The translations under genes were made by a program, and so were the position numbers. Shown here in pieces: positions 33,189 through 45,083 of a stretch of 64,000 nucleotides of DNA. Location: assembly GCF_003144195.1 (NCBI RefSeq), contig NW_020290002.1, positions 248,001 through 312,000 of the forward strand. Reading direction: 5' to 3'. The notes beneath the pieces were generated by a model that was not told the DNA's origin, ran no database searches, and saw only the letters and a program-made list of their open reading frames with translations. The DNA comes from Ceraceosorus guamensis. Lineage: Eukaryota > Basidiomycota > Exobasidiomycetes > Ceraceosorales > Ceraceosoraceae. Each line of letters begins with the position of its first letter. Position 1 is the first letter of the stretch.

Positions 33189-36100
33189 GATGCTCAATTG
33201 TCTGGTGCCGAAGGAAGCTAGAGCGGCGCCTGGGAGAGTGGTTTCAGTTGCTGCCGATCAGTGGCGTGGATCGGCGTTGGTCAATCAAGCGCTGTAGAGA
33301 TCGTGTAGGTTGTTGTACTTTGTCACTGGTGAGAGCGCGTGGTGAGGTCCGACAGCAGATATGGCAATTGTGCGTCGTGTATGCGAGGGCGTCGGTTGGA
33401 GATGAGACAAAGCTGTGAATGGCTGACGTGGTGTTGCCCGATGATCGTCGGATGGACAGGCGAAAGTCGAAGAGGGTGCAACGAGGTGAGTGATGCAATC
33501 GAGCTTGGTCCAGTACAAGGCGTAGGAGAGTGTGTGGGGCCCGAAAGTGGAGAGAGAAAAGAGAGAGCAGACAGATGAATTCAACGACTGTCAAATATGC
33601 GCAAAGCGACGTGAAGACACGCGAGGATGCTTCAAGCGGAGGAGCAAGGTAGAGGCGAGCTGGCGAAGAAGAAGATCTGCCGATTCGGCCCGGGGGCGAC
33701 GTATGGATTATTGCGTGGTCGTGGTGAGGTACATGAAAGTCCAGAGTCGACAATGTACGGGTGATGAGGAGTGGCTGCTGATGCCGCTGCCACTTGAGCG
33801 TCGAGGCATCGGGCATGTCTGAGCAGAACGGCTGGTGCGCTGCTATCCAGGGCCTTGGTCAGCCACATCCCTTTGGCGGCAGCAAACTTGGGAACGAACA
33901 TATGCTGCAAACATGATTTGCATCTCATCATTCGAACTTGCCGCGGCACGGCGTTCGTTGCCCAAATTTTCAGCTGGAACGGACCGAGCGCAGTTCGGGT
34001 CCACCACAGCCGTACAATCACGAACACCGAGCAGCGATCCGGGCCTCCGAGCATGACTTGCGCGTGCGCACAAGCGTCGCTCGGAACGCCGGCCTCCTGT
34101 TGCTGCGTGGTGTGCCAATCACATCAATCCAAGGCAAGGCAGTTTCCTCAACGGACGGGATGCTTAGGCTTGGCTTGGCAAGGGGGGTCAAGAGGGCGAG
34201 CGAGTCGCGTCTCCCGGGGTGCATCTGACCTGCTGAGCTCAGTGTGAGTTCAGTTCCCAAGGCGCAGCACTCGCCCAGCTCCAAATCACCACATCAAGAC
34301 CTTGACTGCATGTCCCACCCACATCGCGAGTGTGAATGACATATTAGTGATTACGACAATCACGAATATGGAAATCGAAATAACGAATGGATCGACACAG
34401 GACACAGGTGCTGCTGATGATGTGAGAGGAAACAAGCGAAAAAGAAGCGCAAGTCACGCGTGAGCTGTGTGGCGCAGCGGCTTGGAAGTTCTTAGCGCGG
34501 CGCCGTGCGTGCCTCGCAAAAGACCCTATAGTGCGGGCCATGCAGCTGTCGCACAGCATTAAACGAGATGGCATGTGGATGCATGCATGCTACAGCTACT
34601 ATAGGTTTCTTGCAAGCGATTGCTGCTCATGCACCGCCATCGTCCCTCCCTCTGCTGGAATCATGGCGCGGTGCCAGTCACGAGTGTGACTATGTACTGT
34701 GTAGCTGATGCGTGTCAAACGCATCATCGCGCACGTCAACGGGGTTTTCCGGACGCGTCGGCCGGGCTACGCGCCAGTCCATGCTGCGCTGCGCTGCGCT
34801 GCAAGTGTGCTTGCAAACCCGATCGTGACTGCTGGGCAGCTTTAACAAACATCGAGGTCTCCTCCGCCTCAATCGACTTCTTGACTCGTGACTCATGCTG
34901 TGCCCCTGCGTGTGTGCTTGGCGCGGCCGCTTTCGCGTGGACCCTTGCAGGCCTGCCTTCATCATGGCTTGGCAAAGCCAGAAAGGACACCATCAGCCAT
35001 GCAGCAGCAGCAACATCAGCAGTGTGAGTATAGTTGGTATCGGCCTTCCATTCAATTGCTCTCCTAGCTAGAGCGAGGCATTCGCACCTGGTATCACCTC
35101 TCGAATGGTCTTTCGCTTCGCACTACCCTGTTGCTGCAGAGCGTTCGGATAGAAGGTCAACAAGCAGCATCTTGCATCCCATGTAGACTGAAGCGGCTGC
35201 ACTCAACCAACAGCGTGCAGCGGACGATGCGTGTAGCACACGCTTACGTACCCGCCGACCGACGCATGCGATCGATGCGGTGCACCTGGTCCTGCTTAAA
35301 TTTGACGACTTACGATTCTACGGCTGTTGCATCTCGCCTGCTCTGGCCGGGGCGCGCGCGACGTTCGTCTGCATCGGATCCATGCAAGAATAGCAGCAAT
35401 TCGTACGATTGAGCATTGTGATTGATGGGAGATATCGATTGTAGTCTTTCATGAACCTTGATCAGACCGCTGCGAGGCTCATTAACAGTAAGATTCGCGC
35501 GTCGCGTTTCCCTTGCGTTGTACACGCATCAAGACCGCAAGTCGAAGCAGGATGCCAATCGGGATGGTGGTACTGTATACGCTCTGTCACAGCAGAAGGT
35601 GTCCATCGCATGATAGCGCCAAGCCATCGCCGCGGCAACCAAGAGCTGCGCGCCGGAAGCCCGCCCGACTCCGCTCTATGCACCAACTGTCCAGCGCTCA
35701 TAACGAGGCGGTGTGCGGTAGCTATACCATGCAGCAGCATGGGAGCAGCACCCGTTCTTTTCAATTCAGTGGCTCGCATCCATGCATATGCAGTGCGTCG
35801 TGTGCTGCTTTTGCCGTCCAAATGCACCCGCTCACATCGTTGCAAGTCCGACGACGATCAATCGAGATGCTCGATTGCGACGCATCTAGCAGCGCAGACC
35901 TCACCATCAGCTGTGCCTAGCTAGAACCTAGATGATCGATTCGCATTTGTGCCATGCACATGCAGCTCTCTTGAATGACGGATGATCAAGATGAACAGCT
36001 TGGCAAGGCAAGAAAAAGCACCCGGCCGAGGTTCAAAGATTCTTTGCTGCGTCTGTGCATCCCTTGGCGATGTGGCACTCTTGGCTATGTATCTGCAGGG

Positions 36101-38628
36101 ACTCGTCTACGGAGGAAGCTCACCGCCGTAAGCATGACCGAGCGCCGCCATCTCCAATTCTACCTGCTCTATCGAGTGCAGTCAGAGTGAACTTAAGTCA
36201 TCAAAGGGTAAGTCAAATCAACTCGTCAAATCACGTGAGTAAGATGCGACCACCTCGACCAGTCTGACTCTTGACTCAGCAAGGCAGCCAGGCACCTCGC
36301 ATCGGACTAGCAATTTGAATGCCATTCAAAGTCAAAATTATTGCGGTGACTAGCTAGCTGCCTCTGAACTTTGGATGTATGCCTCGTGACATGCTCAAAT
36401 GCGGTGCCGAGGGCAGTGATACCACGCGGTCGTTGTCACGCACCATTCAAGATTCTCAAAGGACCTATAGAAGGCTATCCATGAGAGACATGATGAATCA
36501 AGACCGCGCGCGAGGCTGTCGCCCCATATGCAGCTGATCAGGTTTCCGCTCTGCTTCAAGTTCGTCTAAACTCTCACGACCGTCTCATCGGTATCCAGTG
36601 AATCAAGCTTATTGGTGTGCATATGAATGATGGTTCACTCATGCAGCCATATATAGGAATCCACCCTCGGATAAATTTTCCGCGCAATGTCTCACACGAT
36701 AAGTTTTTGTGTTAGAGCAGGCTGGCCACTCCTCTGTCAAAGCGAAGTAGACGCATGTAAAACACGTCCATTTTTGATTCATGATTCAGACTATTATAGT
36801 CTTGAGTGATTATAGTCGCTATCACTTTCTACTCAAGAATTGCTCGGCCAAAGACTCACGAGCGTTGACTTGCTTCTCGATTATTGTGACTTCATCCGCG
36901 CTGCTGCATGCAGGGGTGTCAGAAATGCGCCAATCTCAGCTACAGCCCCTGCACCGGTACAGCACCATTAGCCGCGCATAGGCGAGTAATGAAGTGTATA
37001 CAGCAGTATATACATCCCGCGATTGCGGTCAAAATTTCGATGGGGGAGCGAGGAGCTTGCATGCATAGCTTTCAAACTTGCTCTTGGAATGCAGCGGCCT
37101 GTATTATAAGGTGTGAGTCGCCGATGTATCAGACTCCCTCGATCGCGATTATTGTGCGACCACGACCGTCCTCGTTGGAATCTTGAATGAAGTTACCTAC
37201 CCGGCCGTGCACTGGCCTATTCCGGACTTAACTCACACTGCGCTGGTGTTGATCTATGCGCCGCGCGCGTCAACCAACACGCGCATATCACGCGCGGCAG
37301 GCATCCCATCACGCAGCTGCATGCTGCTCGATCGATCGAGCTGCAAGGTGTATGTGCCCTGCTGGGCCCGGCCGTGGGCGAGCCATGCGTGCGGTCAACG
37401 GCTGACCTCCATCCGATGGATGGTCTTGCTCAGCACGTCCGCGCAAAAAAAGCACATTCCACGCACGAAGAGTCAGGAGATAGCTTCCGCCGGTGCTGCC
37501 CAGAACAATGTCCTAGAAGCTCGTAATCCGCGCAATGCGCTCAGAGAGAGCTCAAGATCGATGAACAGCCAGCGGCTCCAGTATGCGGCGGACAGGCCGT
37601 GCCTCGGGCGCACACGAGCGGCTCCGTTGCCGCGCGAAGAGCTCGCCAACACTCGACGCTTCCGTCCCAGCATCGGCTCACATGTATGCTATGCAAGTCG
37701 ACCGTTGAGGTGACATCAGAAAGGAGCGACTCTACTGCCCAACGCTCGCGACTGTTGAACCTTCAACGGCTGCTTCTAAGCGTGGCTTCCTTTCTGATGA
37801 TGGTGTGTCTCCTTGCTTACGATCACTCGTGGTAGGGTCGCAAGCGCCGCGCGACTATCATCCGTAACGCGAGAACACAGGTCACGAGTCCACCCGGTCA
37901 GCACCTCTGTTGCCGCTGTTCGGGCAGTACTTGTACATTAGGCACATGGCCCGGCGGCTGTGTCCCCTGAAGCGGCCAGCACGGAGTGACCTCGCACCCA
38001 ACAATCAGAATCGAAGAAATCACGAACCAAGAGCGCCTGCAGGTACTGGCCACAGACTTCAAGGCCTACTTGGTGGTCAGCGTTAGGGTAGGCGAGGGCA
38101 GTTACGAAGAGACTGGCTCGACAGTGCGTCTAGGCTCGTGCTTTGCTGCCCCAGACTTAGCATCCACTAAGTTTGAACCGCTTCAACGTTCGCCAACGCC
38201 TGACCAACCCCTTTCTTGGTCGCCGCATCTCTCAGCGACCTTATCAGCCGTGCTTGGTGTGATCAGCCCATTGCTCTGACTCTCGCCAGCTACATGAAGG
38301 CGAGCCTTTGGGGTCATCACTCTTTCATCACCTCCCTCACCCACAGCGAAGCTCATCGGGCCCTGTGCCAGCGTCCAGCCTCTCGCCCATCAGGCTGTCA
38401 TCTACCAATCCACTATTCAGTCTTCATTATACTCACGTATCGTCATCTTTCACCAGCAACAGTCTGAGCTTCAAGCAGATCCTCGTCTGAGACCTGGTCA
38501 AGCTCGTGCGGTCGGTATCAAGGCAAGCAGCCGAGCTGAGCGCGTCTTGCACACGTCTCGCACCTTCACACCGACACCTTCATACCGGCACACCTTCATA
38601 CCGGCATCCCGATTCGTGGAATAGCAGG
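33189..38628. other. Second gene-poor block
   Basis: 5.4 kb with no supportable gene. The first 600 bp are probably the GMC promoter and leader; a 190-codon minus-strand frame there has no domain. The middle is rich in GCATGC words and CAG runs. From about 36300 to 37110 the sequence is noticeably more AT-rich, with repeated ATTATAGTC and GATTCATGATTC words. The last few hundred bases before 38629 are CT-rich and look like the RNA-binding protein leader, including three ACACCTTCATACCGGC-like repeats near 38565-38605. Confidence 0.5.
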
Positions 38629-41235
38629 ATGACTTCGAAAGCTCGCGCACCTCGCGCCTCGACCGGCAGCTCCAATGTAGAGATGCGCGACAGCTCGCCA
38701 GCATCCTCTTCTCGCCGTCACAAGAACAACGACCAGGAACGCCACCAGCATAGCAAAGGACGGAACGCTGGCTCGACTCAAGCCCCTCGCAAAGCACGCG
38801 CCGCCACTGTCGAGCCCGAAGCGAGTCCACCAATGCCAAGCATGACCTGGACTGATGTCACCAATGTCAAGAGCAACGGTCGCGAGAAAAGCAGGAGCAA
38901 GGTGAAAATGGAAGACCTCGGCACTGTCGACATTAATCACAAGCCAAACGTTAGCCTTCCCTCCACCCGCGGGACAAAAGCGGCCATCTCTGCCGAGGCA
39001 CCTCAGCAGACCTCGTCGGTGCGCACTCGTATGCCCTCAATCAGAGTTGGAAATGGTCCGTTCCTGCCACAACTTAGCGCCATCGATCCTACCGGCGCTT
39101 CGCTCCAAGATGCCGTGCGCCAGATGATCCTCAGCTCGTACGGGACCAACGCCGCCACCGCCTTGGTAGCAGCCAGCGCTGCCAATCACTTTGCTCCTCA
39201 GCAAGACGTCAACTATGGCCTTGGCTTCAGCGCCTTTGAGGAGCACCAGCAGCTTCCGCCCGGTGAGAAACCTGCGCGTTTGCCATTCTGGAGACGACCA
39301 TACTCAACGGCTGACCCGCCCCTCTCGTCCTTCGCTCGCTACAGCACTCAACAGCATTGTTGATGCTCGCCTAGGCCTTCATGATCACCAAATGACGCTC
39401 GACCCGACTACCAACATCTACATCAACGGTCTCGGCACGCAGTGAGTCGACTGCCGCGCGTCTCGTGACCAGCACGCATACCGCTGCTCACCGCTTCCGG
39501 AATTGCACGCTCAGAACTACGGACGACGACCTTCTCGCCCTTGGAGCTCGCTGCGGCACTGTGCTGAGTCACAAGGCCATGATCCACAGCGAGAGTGGAG
39601 TTTGCAAAGGGCGAGTCGTGTACGCTCCTAGCAGTCTATCGCCCGCATCTTCTGACCATCTACCTTGCACCACAGATATGGATTCTTGATGTATGCTACG
39701 AGTGCCGAAGCACACTTCGCCATGACTGAGCTTAGCAAATGCGGCTACCAGACTTCTTGGGCTCGCGTGCGTATGCCTCTTAGCTACTTCGTCGAAGGGG
39801 CTGTACCACTGACACAGAGCTCCGTTCCGAGTTGCAGGAGAGCTTCACATCGAAGCTTCGCCGTATGGCGGACAACAGCAGCGCCAATGTGTACCTTAGC
39901 AAGTGAGCTGACCGTGGATCTCGGCTTCGAGTATTTGGCCGCCGCTGAAGTCGGTGGGTATTCCTACTCCTTACTCCAGTCTGCCTCGCACGATGTCATC
40001 CTCTGGCCTAGAGCAGCTCTTTGCACCACACGTCGTGGTCAGCCTCCGTATCCTCACAGACAATGATGGAGAATCTCGCGGTGTCGGCTTTGTACGACTG
40101 CGTACCCGCGAGATCGCTCAGGAGTGCATCGACCGTCTGAATGGCAAGGTGAGCTCTTGGTAGCGGCGCCTCGCAAGTCGGTGACGCCTCACCTATGCTC
40201 AACGCGCCCAACCACTGCTGCGCGCCACAGGTCCTACCGGACACGACATCCGGACTTCAGGTCCGTTTCGCTGACAGTGAAGCTCAGAAGCGCCTGAAAC
40301 AGTCTGCCTCGATCGCAGATGCTGCTGCGGCAGCCGCCGCCACGAACGCCACATCGCCTCATCTCTCTTCCATCAACGGCCTTAGCCCCACGTTGCCTAC
40401 GCTCTCGAGCGGCGCCAACGGCTTCACGGGTGGTCTTGGAAGCCCTCTCACCTTGAGCACTCCCTTCAGCCCTGCTTTGAGCACTCCTAGTCTCAGTCCA
40501 GCCTCCCAGCACTCCAGCGTGTTCAAGTGAGTGGCGCGCAGGGAAGTCCACAGCAAGTGCTGGCGCAGACTCATCCTCGTATCCATTTACTCTCCCAGTT
40601 CGCCAGAGATCAGCTTCGTTCAGCCGCACAACTTTGCTTACCTCAACATGCTCGCAGCAGCTGGTATGCGCATGCCAACAATGACTTCGTCCCACAAGAG
40701 TCCCATCTCTCCCGTCGGTCCATTGGATCGTAGTCCCAATTTCTGGGCCCTGAGTCCAGGCGCATCGAATGGCTTGCTCCCTCCTGTCGGCGCATCTGCG
40801 CTCTGGCTTGCCCAACAACAACAACAACACCAGCAGCAGCAGCAGCAGCAATTGCAACAATTGCAACAGTTGCAGCAATTGCAAGGGAAAGGAGTCATCG
40901 ACGGACAGCACTTGCCTCAACTGCTCGGCTCGCTCTCGATGGATCCTAGCACAATTGACACACGCCACGCTCAGCAGGCTCCTCGCAAACAGCAATCTCC
41001 AGTCTTCGATAAAGCGGCACCTACCAAGTCGAGCTATGCTGCTGGAGCCCTCTCCTGGAGAGCCGGAGCTGCTCCCCTTCAGCAACGCACCAACGTTCTC
41101 GGGACGTCGACGAACAAATCGGCGAGCGCCCGAGCCAAGCGACAAAACAAGCCATCCTCGATCGGAAAGTCTGAACCGACGCCCGAAGCAAATCGCGGAA
41201 GCGCACTTGGACTTCTCCTGAACGGAGACGAATGA
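38629..41235 (+). CDS. RBMS/MSSP-like RNA-binding protein with two RRMs and a polyQ tract
   Basis: Eight exons join in phase to 694 residues: 38629-39262, 39345-39441, 39515-39610, 39676-39766, 39838-39902, 39980-40148, 40231-40526 and 40599-41235. RRM1 starts at TTNIYINGLG and includes the RNP1-like segment GVCKGYGFLMYATS. RRM2 has ANVYLSNLPRTM as RNP2 and ESRGVGFVRLRT as RNP1. The spacing and sequence match human RBMS/MSSP proteins, which bind single-stranded DNA and A/U-rich RNA. The N-terminal 230 residues are basic and disordered. The C-terminus holds an Ala run, Ser/Pro/Leu-rich repeats and a Gln-rich segment (about 40813-40877). The third intron (39611-39675) appears to begin with GC instead of GT, the only phase-consistent join. 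The start is the first ATG after a CT-rich leader. Confidence 0.9.
40813..40877 (+). repeat. CAA/CAG tract encoding polyglutamine
   Basis: CAACAACAA, then CAGCAGCAG, then TTGCAACAA-type units encode Gln runs broken by His and Leu inside the RBMS-like protein. Mixed Gln codons make slippage less likely than in a pure tract. Confidence 0.9.
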
Positions 41236-42144
41236 ATCAGCCTTCGAGCATGAGCTTGAGCAAGCTTGGGGAGAGACTGAATTATTGCAGGAGCGCACAC
41301 TATCCTCTGTTCTACTCCTGGAATGTCTCTCTGCAGCCTGGCAGCAAGCAAGCAAAGCTCCGTCCAGATCTCAAATCACCACCCTTTCTCTCTTCCCGGC
41401 CCATGATGAATTTCTTTCCTTCCACAGATCAGCTGCTTCCTCGCTTGCGCTCCATCTCGAGCCCTCGTCTGACCGATTCGACTTTCATCACCTCCTCTTC
41501 CTCGCTGATACAGCCCCAAGCAAGGCGTGCACCGCCTTCCTCTCCCCCAACCAAACACACAGCGGGAGATACCTATACATGTTGCTTCTAGTCCCACCCC
41601 ACCCCGAATCGCGCCCCTGATACAGACTGGCATCTCGTCGTCGACCGATCAACGCGCGACGCACTCAAATGCATGCGCATTTCTCACCGCGAACACGCGC
41701 ACCTCTTGGCTTTTTGCGCTGCCGGCAGATTGCCCCTCGAGCCTTTTCAAGAGCGCTGTGGAAATTGAGGCGGCGCACACTAGTGCTTCGCTGCGGCCCG
41801 GCTTGGGTCTCGGGTTGGAACAGGCTTGCCTTGGTATCACCTGAGATGAGACGGATTCATTCTTTTTGGTTTGATCTGACTGCGGAGCAGAACGATTGGT
41901 GGACATATTTAGAAGCGGATGGATTGAGAAGCGCCTTGAGCAGAGCTGGTTTGGAAGCGAGGCTCGCTGCGTCTCTGCAAGTCGCCTGCACACCTCGCTT
42001 ATGCAGCTGTTCGACACGGAAACCAGACGCGCTTCTCCCATCGCCATTGCTAAATGTTGCAACTTCACTCCGCGCGTATTGCGCCCCTTTCGATCTCTGC
42101 TTGTGCGAAGCCCTGGTATTGTTGCCCCGCTCAGCCTGGAACCC
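41236..42144. other. Convergent 3' region between the RBMS-like and ERV29 genes
   Basis: About 900 bp between two stop codons with no recognisable gene; the first 350 bp are CT-rich and probably the RBMS-like 3' UTR. Confidence 0.5.
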
Positions 42145-43756
42145 TCAGGTGGATTTCTTTCTCTCGTCCATCGAGAAACCGCCTATTGAGGGTAATGCAA
42201 GGGAGGGTGAGCATACTTGTTTGAAGACCTGATGCTGGATGGCGGTCAGGGCAGTCGTGAAGTAATGCGAGCTCACCTGGTCCTTGGTTCACAAGCAAGA
42301 GCAAACCTCCGACAATAGAGAGGGTCTGGAAGAAGTCGTATCGCAAAAAGTCGCGAGCGGGATGGGCGTGGTGAACAGTCCAGAAGTTGTTCACAAAGAG
42401 CTGCGAGAGAAGGAGATGCAGACACGAGGGTAGGTGTGTGAGTGGAAAACCGGAGGTGAGATGAGACGCGGCGTGACCTGCTGTACTACACTGCCCAGGC
42501 GGACTCACATTGAAGACAGAGAGGAGCAGTACCAGGAAGCTGGCGGACCAACGAGCTTTGAATCCTACGGCAACCATGATGCAGGCGCCAAGTCCAAGAA
42601 TGGACACAACCACGCGTGCGATCGACCAATTGCCTTGGATAATAAAGCCAATGAAGAGGAAGATGAGAAGCACGCGACCGGCGAGCTGCGAGCACGAAAT
42701 GATTTGTGCACGACAGTGATCAGCGGATAGGAGCAGCATGTTTGCGAGTGACATTTCGGCAAGAGAGCCGAGCTCGTGGACAACGCGCGCCGCTCTGCTA
42801 TCATGACTCATTCCCTGCCTCTCGATGACGGGCGGGGATGTTGCGCGACGCCTCCGTAATTTGACCGGCATGTAGCCCGTGTGCTGGCCCATCAGCTGTG
42901 CCACAAAGAACAGGCACTCACCTGGAAGTAGATTCTGCGATCCGTCTCGCTGATGCTAGGCAAACCAGCAAAGATGTTCTTCTTTTTGCTCAGGCTGTCC
43001 GACAAGACCATGAGCAATCCACCAATCACGGACAAGTTGCGCAGGAAAAAGTTGATATCGAAAATAAGGCCATATCCAAATCCTTGCACAACTACCACAC
43101 CCAAAAGAGCTCCAACGCTGATTTCAGGGAATTTGCGCGCGATGACTGCACCCGAGGCTGCCAGCATGACCTGGAGGGAACGCGGAGAAGGCCCCGAGTA
43201 GTCAGAGCAGGATTCTGGGAGATTGGCTCAGAGCCGGGCCGGGCTGGGCCCTCCGACCGGATTATGAGATGTGCTGAAGATAGGTGGACTCACGATAACG
43301 TTCGTGAGGAGGAAGACGTGAGAGATGCCCCAAGGGAATCCCCGATGCTTTTGGAGATAGTACTTTTGGTCGCCCCACTGAGTCAGGATGCGCAGGGCAT
43401 CTTCCAGAAAGGTGACTACAATGAGGAACCTGCCAAGCGCTGGAAGATGAGGCTTGATGGGCTGCGTGTACTGGTCGATCAGGTCTTCAACCTACAGCGC
43501 GCATACAGGGGACGAAGGTCAGCTTCATGCCTGCCGATTACGACTTGAGCCTCGCTCGAGCAGACCAGCTCGCGGCGCTTGGTCCCGGCCAAGAAGCCTG
43601 ATCGCCAGCCACTGCAGATCTTGCATTTACCTCAGCAATCTCCTGACTGCGACTTACCTTGGAAGTGTACGCTCTGACCTTGGCCAGAGGTGATTCATCG
43701 TCTGCGGCTGCGAAGCCCGAGGGTCTAGCGTACGGGGAGCTTCCGTACGTCGCCAT
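42145..43756 (-). CDS. ERV29: ERV29/SURF4-family ER cargo receptor
   Basis: Six exons join in phase to 294 residues: 43658-43756, 43294-43491, 42922-43170, 42509-42685, 42277-42400 and 42145-42182. Family landmarks are VEDLIDQYTQPIKPHLP, RFLIVVTFLEDALRILTQW, the QLAGRVLLIFLFIGF helix, FLRYDFFQTLSIVGGLLLL and NQGPGGFSMDERKKST. Several hydrophobic helices are spread through exons 2-5. The last four residues, KKST, form a dilysine COPI retrieval signal, as in SURF4 and Erv29. The protein loads soluble secretory proteins into COPII vesicles and cycles between ER and Golgi. It diverges from ATG9 across 1.3 kb. Length is typical for the family. The start MATYGSSPYARPSG is the only ATG in the first exon frame. 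Confidence 0.95.
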
Positions 43757-45083
43757 GGTGCTACTTTCTGCTTCGCGATCTCTGCTAGAGTGATTGACCC
43801 ACTTTGCTTTTCTTGCGGTTCTGCTTCGGCTGAGTTGTGTAGATGCTTCTCGTTGCTGCGAAGCTTGTCTTGTTATCTGCTCCAAAGGGCCGTAATTGGC
43901 GCCTTGTGTAGGAGTTGCGTGAGTAGCTTCGTGGTATCAAGTGGTGATGGTGGTGATGGTGAGAGACGGACAAGTTCAGCACAGGGCCGTCAGCTCAATG
44001 TTTATGCAAACCGACTCTCACCCGATTGTTTGCTGACGAGGTGCCGGTCAGGAGGCGAGTGATGTCGGAGTGAGGAAGAAGATGATCAGTCCATGCTCGT
44101 TGGCGTGTGCATGTGCTGCAGCTATGCTCCTCGCAGCTTCAGCATTGGCCATTCGTCATTCGTCATTTCAGCAGCGCAATGCCACGCACGCCCTTCCAGC
44201 GTGCACGAGCACGAGCCGGGCCCCGCGCGTGCCAGTCTGCTTATTGCTGATGCTTGAGCTGCAGGCGCGCGCCTGCGCACCAAAGTTCAAAACGTTGGCG
44301 CAGTTCAGCGCCTATACAAACGACACGCAGTCCGAATTCAAATCCGGTCTGCGTGACATCGCGGGGGGCAGGTCATCAGCTGAAAACCCGAGACTGGACG
44401 CTTTTGGGTGCCATTTCAAGAAACCACATGATCTTGTATTCATGATTGCTAGCCCGCCCACCGCGCTCATTGCTTAATTCATGCACGCTTTAGCGCCCTC
44501 TCGCAGATGTGATGCCATGCATGCATGCACGCTGTTCACACGCCGCGCGCCCTCGCAATGCCCCGTCGAACGAGCAAGCGCGATCCACGAACATGCAGCA
44601 AACATAGCATGCGTGAAGCATCCTGCTGGATCCTCGCATGGGTTACCTCGTCCGCTCCCATGCAGCGACATTGCGTCCCACGGTTTCGCTAAGTCGAATC
44701 CATTTTGGCGATTTAGATAGCTTTCCTGAGGCTCCTTTGCCCCTCTAACCTGTCCCAATCCAATGGGTCCGCAATGTGGGGCGTCCATTGCGATCGCAAA
44801 TGCTACCGTACCCAGAGGTCCGCGTGAAAAGTAGAGAATTCGTGCAGTGAGTCACGTGATCGAGCCGTCCATTCCGCGCAGCGCGCGGCTGAGTGCTGGT
44901 TGGTTGCCCCTCCACCTGATGGTTCATATTCGAGATTGCTGGCGTCAGTCCGTTGCATAGACCACCACATCGTGTCTGGCAACGCCGCACCCCATTCTCG
45001 CCAGCGACCTTGAATAGTCACTCGGAATCGCTGCAACATTCTCCTTTTGTCTAATCCTTGCTGCCCTCTGTTCATGCTAATTC
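43757..45083. promoter_or_regulatory. Divergent intergenic region between ERV29 and ATG9
   Basis: 1.3 kb between two start codons. No gene was recognised. A short hairpin-forming inverted repeat lies at 44325-44354 and GCATGCATGC words lie near 44517-44527. Confidence 0.5.
44325..44354. repeat. Short inverted repeat (10-bp arms)
   Basis: ACGCAGTCCG and CGGTCTGCGT can pair at 9 of 10 positions around a 10-base loop, in a region without coding support. Confidence 0.6.

Noticed and set aside
33244-33816. 190-codon minus-strand frame upstream of the GMC gene
   Set aside because: Lies in the probable GMC leader, is low in complexity, and has no family resemblance.
44335-44350. ATTCAAATCC resembling a tRNA B box
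   Set aside because: No A box or acceptor stem at the required distance; the flanks form a simple hairpin instead of a cloverleaf.
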